In this document: one piece after another, positions 44,782-53,975 of the stretch
Layout: every line of letters starts with the position of its first letter
Position numbering within the stretch: the first letter of the stretch is position 1
Assembly (NCBI GenBank): GCA_049662045.1
Contig: JBATAW010000017.1
Span: 1-64,000 of the forward strand
Source: Methylotenera sp049662045
Lineage (GTDB): Bacteria; Pseudomonadota; Gammaproteobacteria; Burkholderiales; Methylophilaceae
Reading direction: 5' to 3'
Length of the DNA: 64,000 nucleotides
Translations under genes and position numbers: made by a program
Notes under the pieces: generated by a model
What the model saw: only the letters and a program-made list of their open reading frames with translations
Database searches by the model: none
Told to the model about the DNA's origin: nothing

Positions 44782-46242
44782 ATGGCAATAAAATTAAAAT
44801 ACCCAGCACTCCTTAAAAATAACCAAACTTTGCTAGCAGGGCAGTGGGTAGGGGCAGACTCAAGTGAAACGATCACAGTCACCAACCCAGCCACTAATGA
44901 AGTGATCGCAAGTGTGCCAAAAATGGGCAAAGCTGAAACGACGCGGGCGATTGCTGCTAGCCAAGTGGCCCAAAAACAATGGAAAAACCTAACGGCTAAG
45001 GCGCGCGCAGTTATTTTAAAACGTTGGTTTGATTTGCTGATATTGCACCAAGAAGATTTAGCGCAAATTCTCACGGCTGAGCAAGGTAAACCTTTAGCAG
45101 AGTCACGTGGTGAAATGCTATATGGCGCCAGCTTTGTAGAGTGGTTTGCTGAAGAAGCTAAACGAATTTATGGCGAAACGATTCCTGCACCGATGGCAGA
45201 TAGAAAACTAATCGTCATTAAACAGCCCATTGGCGTGACCGCAGCTATTACCCCGTGGAATTTCCCCGTCGCCATGATTACCCGCAAGGCCGCACCAGCT
45301 TTGGCCGCAGGCTGCAGCATGATCATTAAACCTGCCGAGCAAACGCCATTATCGGCTATTGCATTAGCTGTGTTAGCAGAAGAAGCGGGCGTACCCGCTG
45401 GCGTGTTACAGGTGATTACGGGGAAAGCACGTGAAATTGGCGCAGTGCTATGTGAAAGCCCCGTGGTGACTAAATTATCATTTACGGGTTCAACAGAAGT
45501 GGGGCGAATTTTAATGCGCCAATGTGCGGATACCATTAAGAAATTATCGCTAGAGTTAGGTGGCAATGCGCCATTTATTGTGTTTGATGATGCGGATTTA
45601 GATGCGGCCGTTGAAGGCGCAATGATAAGCAAGTTTCGTAATGCTGGTCAAACGTGCGTCTGTGCAAATCGCTTATTTGTGCAAGATGGTATATTTGACG
45701 CTTTTGCTAAAAAGCTGGCAGAAAAAGTAGCTACGCTTAAAGTAGGTGAGGGCACGGCAGATGGTGTTACACAAGGGCCTTTAATTGACCAAGCTGCCAT
45801 TGATAAAGTTGAAAGTCATGTTGCTGACGCCTTAAGTAAAGGCGCTACTTTGTTGCAGGGCGGTAAACGGCATGCACAAGGCGGTACTTTTTATGAGCCC
45901 ACCGTGCTAGCAGGTGTTAGTGCGGATGCGATGATTTTTAAAGAAGAAACGTTTGGCCCCGTTGCGCCATTATTCCGCTTTAAAACAGATGATGAAGTAA
46001 TTGCCCTAGCCAATAACACTGAATTTGGCTTAGCTTCTTATTTTTACAGCCGCGATATTGGCCGAATTTGGCGCGTTGCTGAGGCCTTAGAGTACGGTAT
46101 GGTGGGCATCAACACTGGCATGATTTCAAACGAAGTGGCGCCATTTGGCGGTGTTAAACAATCTGGTTTAGGGCGCGAAGGCTCACACCACGGCATTGAT
46201 GAATATTTAGAAATTAAATATATTGCGATGGCTGGTTTGTAA
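44782..46242 (+). CDS. gabD: Succinate-semialdehyde dehydrogenase
   Basis: NAD(P)-dependent aldehyde dehydrogenase that turns succinate semialdehyde into succinate, the final step of GABA breakdown. 486 residues with P-W-N-F-P at 158-162, catalytic Glu258 in L-E-L-G-G-N-A-P, nucleophile Cys292 and a second cysteine Cys294 (Q-T-C-V-C-A-N-R). The C-x-C pair is the one reported as a redox switch in human SSADH. Closest reading is the GabD subgroup. AGCAGG precedes the ATG. GabT, encoded 1.7 kb downstream, would supply the substrate. Confidence 0.92.
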   Translation: MAIKLKYPALLKNNQTLLAGQWVGADSSETITVTNPATNEVIASVPKMGKAETTRAIAASQVAQKQWKNLTAKARAVILKRWFDLLILHQEDLAQILTAEQGKPLAESRGEMLYGASFVEWFAEEAKRIYGETIPAPMADRKLIVIKQPIGVTAAITPWNFPVAMITRKAAPALAAGCSMIIKPAEQTPLSAIALAVLAEEAGVPAGVLQVITGKAREIGAVLCESPVVTKLSFTGSTEVGRILMRQCADTIKKLSLELGGNAPFIVFDDADLDAAVEGAMISKFRNAGQTCVCANRLFVQDGIFDAFAKKLAEKVATLKVGEGTADGVTQGPLIDQAAIDKVESHVADALSKGATLLQGGKRHAQGGTFYEPTVLAGVSADAMIFKEETFGPVAPLFRFKTDDEVIALANNTEFGLASYFYSRDIGRIWRVAEALEYGMVGINTGMISNEVAPFGGVKQSGLGREGSHHGIDEYLEIKYIAMAGL

Positions 46243-46306
46243 AAAGACAGGATTACAAATAGGCTAGATGGATAAAAAAAACCTGACTAAAAAGTAGCAA
46301 AAAACC

Positions 46307-46373
46307 CTCGAGAAAAATTTATGCCTCTGGAAGCCGCCTAGAATGCGGCTTCCAGAGCATCGAAATAAGATGA
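46307..46373 (+). repeat. Dispersed palindromic repeat, copy E (best preserved)
   Basis: Perfect 13-base arms, CTCTGGAAGCCGC (46325-46337) and GCGGCTTCCAGAG (46345-46357), with loop CTAGAAT. Left flank CTCGAGAAAAATTTATGC and right flank CATCGAAATAAGATGA match copies C and D. It sits between gabD and puuC. Confidence 0.85.
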
Positions 46374-46411
46374 TGTTGAGTTTAGCAAAATTAAAAGGTT
46401 GATAACTAAAA

Positions 46412-47905
46412 ATGGCAGACAATAAAATAGATTGGCACGCACGCGCAAAAACCTTGAAAATAGATGGGCGTGCGGTTATTGGCGGTGTGCGTATGCCTGC
46501 CGCGGGTGGTCAAACGTTTGAATGTTTTTCGCCAATTGATAACCGCAAGCTTGCTGATGTGGCCAGTTGCCAAGAAGTCGATGTCAATTTAGCCGTGGCT
46601 TGTGCCCGCACCGCCTTTAATGATAAGCGTTGGGCTGGCTTAAGCCCGCGCGAACGCAAACAAATCATGATTCGCTTTGCAGATTTACTCATCGCTAACA
46701 AAGATGAATTAGCCTTGTTAGAAACGCTTGATATGGGCAAGCCCATTAGCGCGAGCTTGAGTGTGGATGTAAACTCTGCCGCCAATAGTTTGCGCTGGTT
46801 TGGCGAGGCCATTGACAAAGTTTATGATGAAATTGCGCCAACGGCTGACAACACAATCGCCATGATTACGCGCGAGCCAATAGGTGTGGTGGCTGCCATT
46901 GTGCCGTGGAATTACCCGATTTTAATGGCCTGCTGGAAAATTGCCCCTGCCTTGGCCACAGGCAATAGCGTGGTTTTAAAGCCCTCTGAAAAATCACCGC
47001 TTACTGCACTAAGGCTGGGAGATTTAGCACTTGAAGCTGGCGTGCCCGCTGGGGTGTTAAATGTCGTGCCAGGGTTTGGCGAGCAAGCAGGCACGCCGCT
47101 TGCCATGCACATGGATGTTGACTGCATTGCATTTACGGGCTCTACAGGCGTGGGCAAAAAAATTCAAATCATGGCAGGACAGAGCAACTTAAAACGTGCT
47201 TGGTGTGAATTAGGCGGTAAATCGCCCAATATTGTTTTTGCCGATTGTAAAGATTTAGACCTAGCGGCCGCAGCCAGTGCAGGCTCAATTTTTTATAACC
47301 AAGGTGAAAGTTGCAATGCGCCTTCTAGGTTGTTGGTTGAACGCTCAATTAAAGATGCATTCGTTAAAAAATTGCTTGCAGAGCTTAAAAATTATCAACC
47401 TGCCGACCCACTAGACCCAGCAACCAGCATGGGCGCGTTGGTAGATGATAGCCAAATGCAAAATGTTCTTAAATACATTGCCAGTGGTAAAGCACAAGGT
47501 GCAACTTTGCTGGCAGGAGGCGAGCAAGTACGCACTGAAACAGGCGGCTTTTATGTTGGCCCAACCGTGTTTTCTGAAGTGCGTAATGACATGGCCATCG
47601 CGAGTGAAGAGATTTTTGGTCCAGTATTATCCATTATTACGTTTGATACAGAAGAAGAAGCGATTCGCATTGCTAACGATACGCCTTATGGTCTAGCCGC
47701 AGCCGTTTGGACGCAAGATATTTCACGTGCACATTTAGTGGCAAAACGTTTGCGAGCAGGCACCGTGCATGTAAATTGCTATGATGAAGATGACATTACC
47801 GTGCCATTTGGCGGCTTTAAGCAAAGCGGTAATGGTCGCGATAAATCATTGCACGCACTAGAAAAATATACCGAACTGAAAACTACTTGGATTAAGCTGG
47901 CCTAG
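46412..47905 (+). CDS. puuC: Gamma-glutamyl-gamma-aminobutyraldehyde dehydrogenase
   Basis: Aldehyde dehydrogenase for the third Puu step, forming gamma-glutamyl-GABA; PuuC-type enzymes also take 4-aminobutyraldehyde and 3-hydroxypropionaldehyde. 497 residues: P-W-N-Y-P at 165-169, general-base Glu266 in C-E-L-G-G-K-S-P, nucleophile Cys301 in Q-G-E-S-C-N-A-P-S-R, C-terminal P-F-G-G-F-K-Q-S-G-N-G-R-D-K-S. The N-terminal W-H-A-R-A-K-T-L is as in E. coli PuuC. gabT starts 48 bases later. Confidence 0.93.
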   Translation: MADNKIDWHARAKTLKIDGRAVIGGVRMPAAGGQTFECFSPIDNRKLADVASCQEVDVNLAVACARTAFNDKRWAGLSPRERKQIMIRFADLLIANKDELALLETLDMGKPISASLSVDVNSAANSLRWFGEAIDKVYDEIAPTADNTIAMITREPIGVVAAIVPWNYPILMACWKIAPALATGNSVVLKPSEKSPLTALRLGDLALEAGVPAGVLNVVPGFGEQAGTPLAMHMDVDCIAFTGSTGVGKKIQIMAGQSNLKRAWCELGGKSPNIVFADCKDLDLAAAASAGSIFYNQGESCNAPSRLLVERSIKDAFVKKLLAELKNYQPADPLDPATSMGALVDDSQMQNVLKYIASGKAQGATLLAGGEQVRTETGGFYVGPTVFSEVRNDMAIASEEIFGPVLSIITFDTEEEAIRIANDTPYGLAAAVWTQDISRAHLVAKRLRAGTVHVNCYDEDDITVPFGGFKQSGNGRDKSLHALEKYTELKTTWIKLA

Positions 47906-47953
47906 CTAAATAACGAGATTAAATAACACTGGTAAAAATAAAGAGACATCACC

Positions 47954-49225
47954 ATGAAAACCAATCAAAGCTTACACAATCGCCGACTAGCCGCCACGCC
48001 ACGTGGCATTGGCGTGATGGCAAACTTTTTTATTGAGCGCGCACTGAATGCCGAAGTTTGGGATGTAGAAGGAAAACGCTATATAGACTTTGCGGGTGGC
48101 ATAGCGGTGCTGAATACGGGGCATCGGCATCCAAAAGTGGTGGCGGCTATCGAGGCGCAATTAAAGCAATTTACCCATACTTGCTACCAAGTGTTACCTT
48201 ATGAAAGTTATGTGACGTTGGCCGAGCGTATTAACCAGCTAACACCTGGTCAATTTGCCAAAAAAACTTGTTTTTTCTCTAGCGGGGCAGAGGCGGTTGA
48301 AAACGCCATTAAAATAGCCCGCGCTAGCACGGGCCGTCCAGGGGTTATTGCATTTTCTGGCGCGTTTCACGGCCGCACCATGATGGGCTGTGCGCTAACA
48401 GGTAAAGTTTCGCCTTATAAAATCGGCTTTGGGCCTTTTCCTGCCGAAGTTTATCACGCGCCTTTTCCGGTGGATTTGCATGGCGTAAGTGTAGATGATG
48501 CAATCAATGCCATTCATACCATGTTTAAATCAGATATCGACCCCAAACGAATAGCCGCCATTATTATTGAGCCAGTGCAAGGCGAGGGCGGTTTTTATGT
48601 AACGCCACCTGCGCTGATGCGCGCACTACGTGCTTTGTGTGACGAGCATGGTATCTTGCTAATTTTTGATGAAATACAAACTGGTTTTGGGCGCACTGGC
48701 AAAATGTTTGCTGCTGAGCATTACGATGTTTTGCCAGACATCATCACCATGGCAAAAAGCATGGCAGGCGGCACCACGCTATCTGCCGTGTGCGGTAAAG
48801 CAGAAGTGATGGATGGCCCAGCCCCTGGCGGCTTGGGTGGCACTTATGCAGGTAACCCATTAGCCATTGCGGCTTCTCACGCGGTAATAGACGTGATAGA
48901 ACAAGAGCAACTTATTGCTCGTGCAAACCAATTAGGTGAAAAATTAACCCAACATTTAACAGCGCTACAAGCAAAAGTGCCCGCATTAAAAGATGTCCGT
49001 GGGCTAGGCTCTATGATAGCGGCCGAATTTTATGACCCTAAATCAGGCGAGCCATCCGCCAGCATTGCCAAACAAGTGCAACAATTTGCCTTAGAAAAAG
49101 GCTTAATACTGCTGACCTGCGGAATCTATACTAATGCCTTAAGGTTTTTATACCCACTGACCATAGAAGATAGCGTATTTGATGAAGCCATTGCAATCAT
49201 AGATAAAGCTATTTTATCAATCTGA
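47954..49225 (+). CDS. gabT: 4-aminobutyrate aminotransferase
   Basis: PLP enzyme moving the amino group of GABA to 2-oxoglutarate, giving succinate semialdehyde and glutamate. 423 residues: early R-R-L-A-A-T-P-R-G-I-G-V, then F-S-S-G-A-E-A-V-E-N-A-I-K-I-A-R, F-D-E-I-Q-T-G-F-G-R-T-G and Lys268 in M-A-K-S-M-A-G-G, the same number as the PLP lysine of E. coli GabT. GabT and PuuE cannot be told apart by eye; in this cluster it could equally be called puuE. It closes the polyamine locus. Confidence 0.93.
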   Translation: MKTNQSLHNRRLAATPRGIGVMANFFIERALNAEVWDVEGKRYIDFAGGIAVLNTGHRHPKVVAAIEAQLKQFTHTCYQVLPYESYVTLAERINQLTPGQFAKKTCFFSSGAEAVENAIKIARASTGRPGVIAFSGAFHGRTMMGCALTGKVSPYKIGFGPFPAEVYHAPFPVDLHGVSVDDAINAIHTMFKSDIDPKRIAAIIIEPVQGEGGFYVTPPALMRALRALCDEHGILLIFDEIQTGFGRTGKMFAAEHYDVLPDIITMAKSMAGGTTLSAVCGKAEVMDGPAPGGLGGTYAGNPLAIAASHAVIDVIEQEQLIARANQLGEKLTQHLTALQAKVPALKDVRGLGSMIAAEFYDPKSGEPSASIAKQVQQFALEKGLILLTCGIYTNALRFLYPLTIEDSVFDEAIAIIDKAILSI

Positions 49226-49292
49226 TGTATTGAGAGCACTTAGATAATTAGAAATTATTTACTTGTAGTAATTAATTTGCGATAGTAAATTG

Positions 49293-49460
49293 TCAATATA
49301 AATGCCCAGTATTCTCGATAGTGATGACTCTCGTATCACCCAACTCTTTTGCGGTACGTTGCCTTTCTTGCAAAGTTGACCAGTCATGGTCTCCATAGGT
49401 AATCCCCCTAACGACCAAGATAACCAGTCGGCTTGAGGGTAAGAAATTTTGTTCGGTCAT
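49293..49460 (-). pseudogene. Alpha/beta-hydrolase C-terminal fragment
   Basis: A 55-codon frame on the minus strand with the typical end of an alpha/beta hydrolase: Y-G-D-H-D-W-S (catalytic Asp strand), a helix L-Q-E-R-Q-R-T-A-K-E-L, then V-I-T-I-E-N-T-G-H-L-Y (catalytic His) and stop. The N-terminal two thirds, including the nucleophile elbow, are missing. It is a remnant in an otherwise empty gap between gabT and the glycosidase gene. Confidence 0.5.
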
Positions 49461-49579
49461 TTTCAATCCATTTCTGAAAGTAGCAGTTTCTTGTAAAATG
49501 ACGATTTATACAAAATTTATTACATCCCCTAAGCTGATTTATTTGTCAGCTTTTCAATGGATACTTGTTTGCCTATTAC

Positions 49580-52192
49580 TTATTGTTCAAGCACTAACCA
49601 GTAAGTTTGCAATTTCTTATCTAAGTTAATAACGTAATAGCCATCTTTATAGGTAACTTTTACTTCTTTTCCATCTAGGTCGTTCCCTTTTTTGGTTAGC
49701 TTATGGCCTTCAATGGCTTTTATTTTTATTTCACCTTCCACTGGCTCTGATAAAAAAGGTAATTTATCATCTTTTCTTGGGACAGATCTTGCTGCAAGGC
49801 TTATATAAATCTTTTTAGATTGCTTGATTGGTGTGTCATCTAGGCTCTGTACTACGATGGTTGCGTTACGCGTGGTGGAACTAATTTCCACGTCATTTAA
49901 CTTTAATTGTTCTCCACCAATCCAGCCCATCGCTGCTTGGGTGCGAGGGGTGTCAATGGTGCTATAGCCTTTATCCCAATTACGTTTTATGGCCGTATTT
50001 CCTGCTTTATTTTCATATGTAACCTCTTGGGCATCAGCAGGTAATAAAGATTTGTTGGGGTCTGAAAACACTTTTGCATTGTTTGGTATTTGGCTTTCTT
50101 GAAGCCAAGGTAGTGCTTTGGTGCTGGGCATGGCAATTTGTAACTTACCTAATTCCGAAGCTGTTCGTATAAATACGGAGTTACTAGGTGAAATGTTTTG
50201 ATCAAATAATAATTTCTCAGGCTTTAATACATACAATGTATTAGCTTCGGGTATGTCTTGCCGACGATACATTAGCGCTGCCGCTGGCATAGTAGCCAGT
50301 AAGGCAGGGTCATTATAGGCATGCCAATTTGATGGGCGACCTTGCCATTGCGAAGGTGCGGTTAGAGGCTCTTGTGAGTATGCGTACTGCATCATCGCAT
50401 CCCACCCTTGCATACTGGCATGGCTTGCAATATACATCGGCAGGCTATGTCTGTCTGGCAGAGGGAAGGGCTCCGCATTCCATTCTGTGACACTCATTGG
50501 TTTTCCAACGACTTGGGCAGCAGATAACCAGTGTGTAATGTTAGCCGCATAAATAGGGTTGTTTTCTAGTGCGCCATAGGGTTGGTAGGCATGCGCATCT
50601 ATCATGTCACCTTCACTTAATGCTGGTAATGCACTGAGTGGATTATTACCCCAAGCGCTAGTAGTGACAATGGGCACTTTGACACCTAACTCACGTAGTT
50701 GCTTAATCATGCTGCTATTGAATTGGTGTTCTAGATTATTTAAAAATAATTTTGATGGGCCATGTTCCCAAGAGTGCCATATGCTCTCAGCAGGTAAGTT
50801 ATTCGCTTTTGCAAATTTTTCAGCTGCCTCCATGTAGCGTTTGTTATGTTCAGGGACATTTTTATCCGCTAATAAATTATTGCCAAAATGGTTTGTTACA
50901 TCATTTTCATTGGTGATAAGCATCGCTGCCACCGCAGGTTCATCTGTTAAACGGGTGCCAGTGTAAGGATTAACATGCCCAACATAAGCCGCATTAAAGT
51001 CTTGCATCGCCTTTTGAATAGACGGGTTTACATAGTTATAACCCTTTAAATCTGCGCTGATTTTATCTTTGCTAATTTCACTAAAATTGCTAATGCCATC
51101 TTCAGATTTTAAATGGCGCTCAACATGCAAGTCTAACCAGACGTAAATCCCTTCGTCTTTTAAACATTTAATCCACCAGTCAATTTTATCCATCGCTTCA
51201 GCACTGATTTTTTGTGTGCTATCGTTGGGCGTTCCAAAAATGTTTGGGTTAACCCATAGAGAGTCAAAATGGTGAACTCGGACGAGATTGAATCCTAACT
51301 CTGATAGTCGTTTGGCTTGCAGCTTCACATTATCTTTTGGGGTGCCAAAAATGGCAAAAGCGCTGATGTTTGTGCCCCAAAATTTAGCAACAGTGCCATC
51401 TTCAAAAACTAATTGTTCACCTTTTGCTTTAACAAAGCCACGTTTACCCGCTGGGCGTTCTGGCGCATTTAAAAACGACAAATCGACTGGGGAAGTTTTC
51501 CAGTCAATGATGTTAGGAATCCAGTCGCTCTGGTCGGTGGTACCAAAACGCTCTGACAATGTAGGTGCAATAGAAATAGCATCCGCTAGGGTTAAAGTGG
51601 CTTTGTAATGACGTACGCCTTTAGGAATTTTATCTTGATAAAGGTAAACGCGTATTTCATTTTTATTGTTTTTTTCATAAAATATGTTTTCTGGTTTTGG
51701 TTCAAAACGCATTTCTATGCGTTGATTGCCTCTACCCCACGCCCAGCCGCTTTTATCAGCCAATATTTCAGGCTCACCCAATGATTGACCAAAGTTATCA
51801 AGATCAAATTTATATGAAATGCCACCACCGACAGTTTCATATCTACCTGCTTTAGCGTCTAACTCAAAATCCCATGTCAGCTTGTGGTTGGTGACTTTGC
51901 TAATATCCGCATTTAAGGTGAAACCAAGCGTTGAATTGTGACTGCTAAGTTGGTATTGGCTAGGGCTATTTATTTTAAATTTGCTTTCTTGATAAGCCCA
52001 AACATAGTTTTTATCAAAGAAAACAAATGAAGAGTTTAACGCTTCCCCACCTCCCTTAACAAGTTTAGGTAAGCCGCTAACATCATCTAAACTGACTTGC
52101 CAATTTGATGCTGCAATTGCTGGAATAGAAAAGATCAGCAGCAACATTAATGACAACTGAAATTTATTTAAAAACCTAGATAAAATCTTCAT
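49580..52192 (-). CDS. Exported glycoside-hydrolase-like protein
   Basis: 870 residues from ATG 52192 (a TTG at 52213 is less likely). A signal peptide runs to about residue 28 (I-P-A-I-A-A/S). A beta-rich N-terminal region of about 220 residues precedes a TIM-barrel region of clan GH-A character: F-W-G-T-N-I-S, L-S-E-L-G-F-N-L-V-R-V-H-H-F-D, then I-T-N-E-N-D-V as the likely acid/base and S-V-T-E-W-N-A-E as the likely nucleophile. A beta domain ends the protein. The periplasmic or secreted enzyme probably cuts the polysaccharide made with the neighbouring polymerase-like genes. The GH family number cannot be assigned by eye. Confidence 0.75.
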   Translation of the reverse strand: MKILSRFLNKFQLSLMLLLIFSIPAIAASNWQVSLDDVSGLPKLVKGGGEALNSSFVFFDKNYVWAYQESKFKINSPSQYQLSSHNSTLGFTLNADISKVTNHKLTWDFELDAKAGRYETVGGGISYKFDLDNFGQSLGEPEILADKSGWAWGRGNQRIEMRFEPKPENIFYEKNNKNEIRVYLYQDKIPKGVRHYKATLTLADAISIAPTLSERFGTTDQSDWIPNIIDWKTSPVDLSFLNAPERPAGKRGFVKAKGEQLVFEDGTVAKFWGTNISAFAIFGTPKDNVKLQAKRLSELGFNLVRVHHFDSLWVNPNIFGTPNDSTQKISAEAMDKIDWWIKCLKDEGIYVWLDLHVERHLKSEDGISNFSEISKDKISADLKGYNYVNPSIQKAMQDFNAAYVGHVNPYTGTRLTDEPAVAAMLITNENDVTNHFGNNLLADKNVPEHNKRYMEAAEKFAKANNLPAESIWHSWEHGPSKLFLNNLEHQFNSSMIKQLRELGVKVPIVTTSAWGNNPLSALPALSEGDMIDAHAYQPYGALENNPIYAANITHWLSAAQVVGKPMSVTEWNAEPFPLPDRHSLPMYIASHASMQGWDAMMQYAYSQEPLTAPSQWQGRPSNWHAYNDPALLATMPAAALMYRRQDIPEANTLYVLKPEKLLFDQNISPSNSVFIRTASELGKLQIAMPSTKALPWLQESQIPNNAKVFSDPNKSLLPADAQEVTYENKAGNTAIKRNWDKGYSTIDTPRTQAAMGWIGGEQLKLNDVEISSTTRNATIVVQSLDDTPIKQSKKIYISLAARSVPRKDDKLPFLSEPVEGEIKIKAIEGHKLTKKGNDLDGKEVKVTYKDGYYVINLDKKLQTYWLVLEQ

Positions 52193-52255
52193 TTCTACAT
52201 CTTTTTCATTCAAAAAGTAAAAAAACGTTTACGTATTAATGTCATTAAAACGCAC

Positions 52256-53791
52256 TTATATATTATTGGATAATCGTATTGTTGGAAGTTCATGGACATT
52301 TGGTCTCAATGCAACAAAACCGATTGCTATTCTTTCGTAGGATAAGCTTAACCCAGCAATTGCCCAATAAACAACTGGAATGACCAAAATACTACTAACA
52401 GAGGTAATAGTCACTAAAATAGCCACTTGAGTCACAAACAATACACGACCCAACAAATGCATATCACTTTGTTTGTCATCTAATTTCTTATAATTTTGAA
52501 TGATGGTAAATACCACAATGGTGAAGAAGCTTAGGTATAGCATAAAACCTATGATGCCATACTCTAAAACTACATCAAGATAGGTATTCACTACATCGAC
52601 AATACCTTCACCTTGTACCATACCTAGGCCTGCTAGATCTTCACGATATTTTACCGAGCCCAATAGGGGGTAGCGGTTAAATACGGTATAAGCTGCATCA
52701 AGCAGCCGTACACGATAATCTACATTTTCAGTATCTGTTTTACCAATAAAAGGAAGCATATCCATCACCTTTTTACCAGCAGGCATGCTAGTCATTATTG
52801 GAAGCGCGACTGCAACCGCAACGGCTAGCATTGCCAGTCGTTTAATGGCTTTGGGGCTTATTATAATGTATAAAATAATTAATAACATTGCGCCTATCCA
52901 CGGTCCACGCGATAGTGGGACATATAAACCACCGAGTAAAAAAGTAAGTGCTATTAATTTGATATATTTATTTTTAGTAAAGTGAGATAAAAACAAGTAA
53001 AAACCCAAAGCAATGGCCATCACAAAGCCTAAAGCGATGGGTTGCCCTAATGTAGCTAGTGCTCTAAGGCTATCACCCCGATCTAGATAAGCGCCCATAT
53101 CCCACTTGACACCCAAAAAGTCTTTTAAATTACCATATAGTAACCAAAATAGACTATATTCAATGATTGCAATAGCGCCAGCCAACATGGCTGCAATTGT
53201 AAAGCCAGCAAGAACCTCTTTAAATTGTTGCAAACTTTTAATACCACGGCTTGCTACATAATAGGGTAAAAATATAGTGGCATAAGTAGATACCACTTTT
53301 CGCATGGCATCAGTAACAGTAGTATCGCGTAAAAGCAATACTACACCTAGAAACATATAAACTAATAATATTCTATCTACCCAATAGCTAAGAAAAGGCC
53401 GCGTTTCTCTTTCACTTCGTAGCGATAGATACGCTGGGAAAAGAACTGTTAACGATAAAATCGTGACGTAATCTATTGGGAACAAAAAATTCACAAGACC
53501 AAAACCAGGAATGTTTTCACTAATTCTAGGAAGTGCCAGCAACAATACAAAAAATAAAGCGAAATGATTTTTCTCTTGCTTACCTACAAACCATAAGATC
53601 AGGGCGGTTAGTCCTGCAAATATCCAAAAATTGCCTGCTAAAAATGCAATAATGTTAACGGCAAACCACGTATTACGCCATCTATTAAATTGCTTTTCTT
53701 CCACAATGGAAGCAGTAATTTTTTTGGCAAAATAGAATGTGACGATTGCTATTAGAAGGATATAGGTAAGAGTTCTAACATTTAGCGGCAT
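52256..53791 (-). CDS. O-antigen ligase/polymerase-like membrane protein
   Basis: 511 residues with about twelve hydrophobic segments and the long periplasmic loop of the O-antigen ligase (WaaL/Wzy) family. Landmarks are G-Q-P-I-A-L-G-F-V near 250, P-L-S-R-G-P-W-I-G near 290 and D-Y-R-V-R-L-L-D-A-A-Y-T-V-F-N-R-Y-P-L-L-G-S near 365-385. It would polymerise or transfer lipid-linked glycan at the periplasmic face. It is a clear paralogue of the next gene upstream, over essentially its whole length, so the pair arose by tandem duplication. Same strand and 43 bases from the glycosidase. Confidence 0.82.
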   Translation of the reverse strand: MPLNVRTLTYILLIAIVTFYFAKKITASIVEEKQFNRWRNTWFAVNIIAFLAGNFWIFAGLTALILWFVGKQEKNHFALFFVLLLALPRISENIPGFGLVNFLFPIDYVTILSLTVLFPAYLSLRSERETRPFLSYWVDRILLVYMFLGVVLLLRDTTVTDAMRKVVSTYATIFLPYYVASRGIKSLQQFKEVLAGFTIAAMLAGAIAIIEYSLFWLLYGNLKDFLGVKWDMGAYLDRGDSLRALATLGQPIALGFVMAIALGFYLFLSHFTKNKYIKLIALTFLLGGLYVPLSRGPWIGAMLLIILYIIISPKAIKRLAMLAVAVAVALPIMTSMPAGKKVMDMLPFIGKTDTENVDYRVRLLDAAYTVFNRYPLLGSVKYREDLAGLGMVQGEGIVDVVNTYLDVVLEYGIIGFMLYLSFFTIVVFTIIQNYKKLDDKQSDMHLLGRVLFVTQVAILVTITSVSSILVIPVVYWAIAGLSLSYERIAIGFVALRPNVHELPTIRLSNNI

Positions 53792-53975
53792 AATTATGGA
53801 TGTTTAAAGATTAAGAGGTTGACAATTTAAATTAGCCAGTATTAAGCTGTTTTAAAAGTGAACCATTGTAAAAATTGGCATCGTTTTATTGTATCAACTT
53901 TATAGGTAATCATGAAGTGAGTCATTGGGTCAGTTCAAAATAAAACATCATTATCTATTAAGGGTATACGATTCA

